Positions 60,923 through 64,000 of a DNA stretch of 64,000 nucleotides are shown here, in pieces (the stretch's first letter is position 1; each line of letters opens with the position of its first letter). The notes under the pieces were generated by a model, which did no database searches, was not told the DNA's origin, and saw only the letters and a program-made list of their open reading frames with translations. The position numbers and the translations under genes are program-made. The DNA is from Drancourtella massiliensis (GTDB taxonomy: Bacteria > Bacillota > Clostridia > Lachnospirales > Lachnospiraceae), in assembly GCF_016900655.1 (NCBI RefSeq), contig NZ_JACJKH010000011.1, positions 1 to 64,000 of the forward strand, written 5' to 3'.

Positions 60923-62407
60923 TCAGATTTTCCCCCTTTTTGTTCCAGAATATGCCTTCGGAAATATGCCTCTCTCTTTTTCAAAAGCGGCTGCCGCACG
61001 GATAATCTTCTTCTCCTGCAGGCAGTCTCCAATCAGCTGGATTCCGATCGGAAGGCCCGCCTTTGACACCGTACACGGTACGGATATGGCCGGGAGGCCT
61101 GCCAGATTGACTGCCGCTGTGTAGAGATCTCCCAGATACATCTGAAGCGGATCCGAAAGGCTTTCTCCGATTTTCGGTGCAGTCTGAGGTGCTGCAGGGC
61201 CAAGCAGCACATCGTAAGCGGCAAATGCCCGGTCAAATGCCTCCTTGATGACGGCACGGGCTTTCAGTGCTTTCAGATAATATGCATCATAATAGCCCGA
61301 ACTTAAAACAAAGGAGCCAAGAAAAATTCTCCTTTTCACTTCCGTTCCGAATCCTTCCGAACGGGTCATTTTGTACATCTCATGGAGCGAGTCCGCATGA
61401 GGACTCCGGTATCCATATTTGACACCGTCGAACCGGGCCAGATTGGAACTTGCCTCTGCCGAGGCAATAATATAATAAGAAGGAATGACATATTCTGTCA
61501 TGCCAAGGGAGAACTCTTCCACTGATGCTCCCCGTTCTTTCAGGATCTCCATGGTCTTCTTCAAAGCATCCCGCACTTCCGGGTCAATTCCTTCGTCCAG
61601 ATATTCTTTCGGAATCCCAACCTTCATTCCGCGGATATCTCCCGCAAGATCCTCCTCAAAATCCAGAGTCTCCCTCTTCAAAGAAGTACTGTCTCTTCTG
61701 TCCTGCCCGGCCAGAAGGGAAAGCATCCGTGCACAGTCCGCCACATCTTTTCCAATAGGTCCGATCTGATCCAGCGAGGATGCATATGCGATCAGACCGT
61801 ACCGGGAAACAGTCCCGTAGGTCGGTTTGATTCCCGTCACTCCACAAAAGGAACTTGGCTGGCGGATGGATCCTCCGGTATCCGATCCCAGGGCAATAAA
61901 ACATTCATCCGCCGCCACTGCCGCACAGGAACCCCCGGAAGAGCCGCCCGGCACATGTCCGGTATTCCACGGATTTTTTGTCACCTTCCGCGCAGAAGTC
62001 TCCGTCGTGCTTCCCATGGCAAACTCATCCATGTTGGTCTTCCCGAGAATAATGATGCCTGCCTCTTTGAGTTTTTCTACCGCACAGGCATCATAGGGTG
62101 GGTAAAAACCGCTTAAAATCCTGGATGCACATGTTGTTTCCATACCTTTTGTGCAGATATTATCCTTGACCGCTGCCGGCACTCCGGCAAATGGCCCCTG
62201 ATATTTTCCGGATCGGATACCCTGCTCCACTTCCTCTGCCCGGGCAAGCGCTCCTTCCCGGTCAATCTGCAGGAATGCTCCGATCTGCGGTTCCATCCTT
62301 TCTATCTGTAACAGGGAAGCTTCCACAGCCTCCGATGGGCGGATCTCCCCTTTTCGAATCTTTCGGGCAAGCTCCCCGGCCGTCCATGTCAGATATTCTT
62401 CTCCCAT
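60923..62407 (-). CDS. gatA: Asp/Glu-tRNA(Asn/Gln) amidotransferase subunit A
   Basis: The 494-residue amidase subunit releases ammonia from glutamine. The amidase-signature Lys-Ser-Ser triad is visible: AAVKDNI, GGSSGGSCAAVAADECFIALGSDTGGSIRQPSSFCGVTG. The remaining blocks (YGLIAYASSLDQIGPIGKDVADCA) fit GatA. GAGGAGG lies before the ATG. It sits between gatC and gatB in the usual C-A-B order. Confidence 0.97.
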   Translation of the reverse strand: MGEEYLTWTAGELARKIRKGEIRPSEAVEASLLQIERMEPQIGAFLQIDREGALARAEEVEQGIRSGKYQGPFAGVPAAVKDNICTKGMETTCASRILSGFYPPYDACAVEKLKEAGIIILGKTNMDEFAMGSTTETSARKVTKNPWNTGHVPGGSSGGSCAAVAADECFIALGSDTGGSIRQPSSFCGVTGIKPTYGTVSRYGLIAYASSLDQIGPIGKDVADCARMLSLLAGQDRRDSTSLKRETLDFEEDLAGDIRGMKVGIPKEYLDEGIDPEVRDALKKTMEILKERGASVEEFSLGMTEYVIPSYYIIASAEASSNLARFDGVKYGYRSPHADSLHEMYKMTRSEGFGTEVKRRIFLGSFVLSSGYYDAYYLKALKARAVIKEAFDRAFAAYDVLLGPAAPQTAPKIGESLSDPLQMYLGDLYTAAVNLAGLPAISVPCTVSKAGLPIGIQLIGDCLQEKKIIRAAAAFEKERGIFPKAYSGTKRGKI

Positions 62408-62419
62408 ACCATTCCTCCT

Positions 62420-62710
62420 CTATACTGTCTTCGGCACCAGATACTGCCCCTCTTTTTTCTGCGGAGCATTCTCAAGCAGTGCTTCCCACTGATCTTCCCG
62501 TTCCACAATATCCTCACGAAATACATTCTGTACCGGAAAGACATGGGACATGGGTTCCACCCCGTCCGTATCCAGCTCTTCCAGCTTTTCCATATAGGCA
62601 AGGATTTTTTTTAACTCTCCGGCTGTCTCCTGCTTTTCTTCTTCCGTGAGACTGATCTGGGAAAGGATTTCCAGATATTCCATAGTTTCATCCCAGCTGA
62701 TTTTTTTCAT
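62420..62710 (-). CDS. gatC: Asp/Glu-tRNA(Asn/Gln) amidotransferase subunit C
   Basis: The 96-residue small subunit stabilises GatAB. MKKISWDETMEYLEILSQISLTEEEKQETAGELKKILAYMEKLEELDTDGVEPMSHVFPVQNVFREDIVE matches the GatC core; the PMSHV...NVFREDIV phrase is diagnostic. The start is the second ATG, with GGAG correctly spaced. It lies 13 bases before gatA on the minus strand. Confidence 0.93.
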   Translation of the reverse strand: MKKISWDETMEYLEILSQISLTEEEKQETAGELKKILAYMEKLEELDTDGVEPMSHVFPVQNVFREDIVEREDQWEALLENAPQKKEGQYLVPKTV

Positions 62711-62723
62711 TGCCATCTCCTTT

Positions 62724-64000
62724 CTACGGCTCCAGCCGTTTCAAATCTCTCGGAAACAGACAGGTCTCCCGGATATTCTCTTCCCCCAGAAGCTGCATGG
62801 TCAGCCGTTCCAGCCCGATTCCAAGCCCGCCGTGAGGCGGCATTCCATATAAAAAGGCAGAAAGATAATCTTCCAGTCCTTCTGTCGTCATCTTCTTTTC
62901 TCCGATTTTTGCGGTCAGCTTATCATAATCATGTATCCGCTGGCCTCCGGTTGTCACTTCCAGTCCTCGAAATAAAAGGTCGAAGCTTAATGTCACCTTT
63001 GGGTCCGCCGGATCATCCATCGCATAGAACGGGCGTTTTCTGGAAGGATAATGGGTGACAAAGACAAAATCCGCGCCGTATGTCTCTTTAAAGTAACGGC
63101 CGATCAGTTCTTCCTCCTCCGGTTCCAGATCATACGGTGCCCGCATCGGTCTTTGGTAAACTTCCGCAACAAGCTGTTTCGCCTCATCGAACCGGACAGA
63201 CGGGATCTCATCCGTCTTCGGAAGCCGGGCGCCAAGAAGATCCAGCCACGGCCGGTACTCCTGCTCCAGAAGGCGGGTCATATACTGCAAAAATCCGGTT
63301 TCCACTTCCATCACATCGGTGAAATCATCAATATAGCCCATCTCCAGATCCAGGCTGGTATATTCATTGAGATGTCGTTTTGTATTGTGTTTTTCTGCCC
63401 GGAAAACAGGTCCCGTTTCAAATACCCGGTCAAACACCCCCACCATCATCTGTTTGTACAGCTGGGGACTTTGCTCCAGTACCGCCTTTTTGTGAAAATA
63501 GTCAAGCCGGAAGAGGTTGGCTCCTCCCTCTGCTCCTTTTGCTCCGATTTTTGGCGTATGGATTTCCGTGAATCCGTTCTGAAAAAGATACTCCCGGAAA
63601 GCCCGGCAGATCCCCTCCTGAATCTTAAATTTTGCCCGCTCTCTGAGATTTCTGAGAGATAACGGCCGCACGGAGAGTTTCGCTTCCAGTGAAGTATTCA
63701 GTTTTTTTCTGGATACCGGAAGCGGGAAAGCCTTCTTCGACTCGGAAAGTTTTGTGACTTCTTCTGTCACAATTTCCAGCCCGCCGGGCGAACGTTCTTC
63801 TTTCCGAATGGTTCCTTCTGCTTTCAGGGTATCTCCTTCCCGGACCTCCCGGTACCCTTCCTTTGTTTTTCCTTCTTCACAGACAAGCTGCAGCAGGCCG
63901 TCCCGCCTCCGCAGAATGAGAAAGGTAATCTCTCCCATCCTTCTGACGGAATGGACCGCACCCTTTACTTTTACGTGCGCTCCTTCTTCCATGGCCTTTA
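62724..64000 (-). CDS. aspS: Aspartyl-tRNA synthetase, archaeal type, probably non-discriminating (partial)
   Basis: The frame is open to the window edge and starts inside the N-terminal OB fold (VKVKGAVHSVRRMGEITFLILRRRDGLLQ), so about 20 residues are probably beyond the window. Class II motifs follow: FTEIHTPKIG with GGANLFRLDYFHKKAVLEQSPQLYKQ, the motif 2 RAEKHNTKRHLNEYTSLDLEMG, and motif 3 GGLGIGLERLTM. Residues VHS and SPGGLE match the His and Pro known for non-discriminating archaeal AspRS, which charges tRNA(Asn) too. Adjacent gatCAB completes that route. A Met at 63992 is within the frame but is an unlikely start. Confidence 0.92.
   Translation of the reverse strand, partial: KAMEEGAHVKVKGAVHSVRRMGEITFLILRRRDGLLQLVCEEGKTKEGYREVREGDTLKAEGTIRKEERSPGGLEIVTEEVTKLSESKKAFPLPVSRKKLNTSLEAKLSVRPLSLRNLRERAKFKIQEGICRAFREYLFQNGFTEIHTPKIGAKGAEGGANLFRLDYFHKKAVLEQSPQLYKQMMVGVFDRVFETGPVFRAEKHNTKRHLNEYTSLDLEMGYIDDFTDVMEVETGFLQYMTRLLEQEYRPWLDLLGARLPKTDEIPSVRFDEAKQLVAEVYQRPMRAPYDLEPEEEELIGRYFKETYGADFVFVTHYPSRKRPFYAMDDPADPKVTLSFDLLFRGLEVTTGGQRIHDYDKLTAKIGEKKMTTEGLEDYLSAFLYGMPPHGGLGIGLERLTMQLLGEENIRETCLFPRDLKRLEP

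Overview
The window is about 64 kb of chromosome from a low-GC to mid-GC Gram-positive anaerobe. It most probably comes from the Lachnospiraceae (Clostridium cluster XIVa gut bacteria). The evidence is class III ribonucleotide reductase (nrdD-nrdG), rubrerythrin, a Csp-type germination-like subtilase, a YlmC/YmxH sporulation-type protein, PPi-type phosphofructokinases, GatCAB with a non-discriminating archaeal-type AspRS, and strong AGGAGG ribosome binding sites throughout. I saw no rRNA, tRNA, CRISPR array, prophage or intact insertion sequence. Most of the window is ordinary chromosome, with a few decayed or recently acquired patches.

Layout. 1-5.1 kb: a receiver-histidine kinase fusion runs with an ABC-2 exporter operon, one of whose permeases is frameshifted; an Rpn-type PD-(D/E)XK nuclease lies upstream. 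5.4-19.8 kb: a compact maltodextrin/starch/glycogen locus on the minus strand (malE-malF-malG, type I pullulanase, debranching enzyme, glycogen phosphorylase, malQ, cyclomaltodextrinase), facing a divergent LacI-type regulator. The gap between them holds two sigma-A promoters and repeated CGAAAC-type operator half-sites. 19.8-28.5 kb: housekeeping and small genes (isochorismatase-like hydrolase, DUF4125 and TPR-DUF4037 pair, exonuclease III, GNAT, truA, TetR, nrdR, ylmC-like) and a natAB-type ABC-2 exporter. A G9 tract sits in the spacer of a promoter upstream of natAB.

28.7-38.1 kb: a heterodimeric ABC exporter, a prolyl-tRNA editing-type deacylase, a membrane metallophosphoesterase, an ECF sigma factor fused in frame to a decaying ABC-2 permease, a GH4 glycosidase remnant, and a marR-MATE efflux operon with a clear operator. 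38.1-46.7 kb: a highly structured intergenic region that may encode a 6S-like RNA, nrdG-nrdD with NrdR-box-like sites, carbamate kinase, a NadM-like nucleotidyltransferase, a GlnK/GlnL-like two-component pair and a lone PTS EIIC-like membrane protein.

46.8-64 kb: Csp-like protease, rubrerythrin, a GT2 glycosyltransferase, and a metalloid/thiol module (CobW GTPase, thioredoxin-fold protein, ArsC, ArsP-type permease, ArsR) whose promoters share related palindromes. Then come two paralogous PPi-type phosphofructokinases around an RmlD-like SDR gene, a divergent glutamine synthetase with an ANTAR protein, and aspS-gatC-gatA-gatB. AspRS and GatCAB together would make Asn-tRNA(Asn), and possibly Gln-tRNA(Gln), by transamidation.

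In the mal locus the parts fit together. MalEFG imports maltodextrins; pullulanase, debranching enzyme and cyclomaltodextrinase open alpha-1,6 bonds and rings; MalQ and GlgP turn the chains into glucose-1-phosphate and glucose. The two phosphofructokinases provide a PPi-linked entry to glycolysis. Gene names are by family recognition from translated sequence; no database search was possible.
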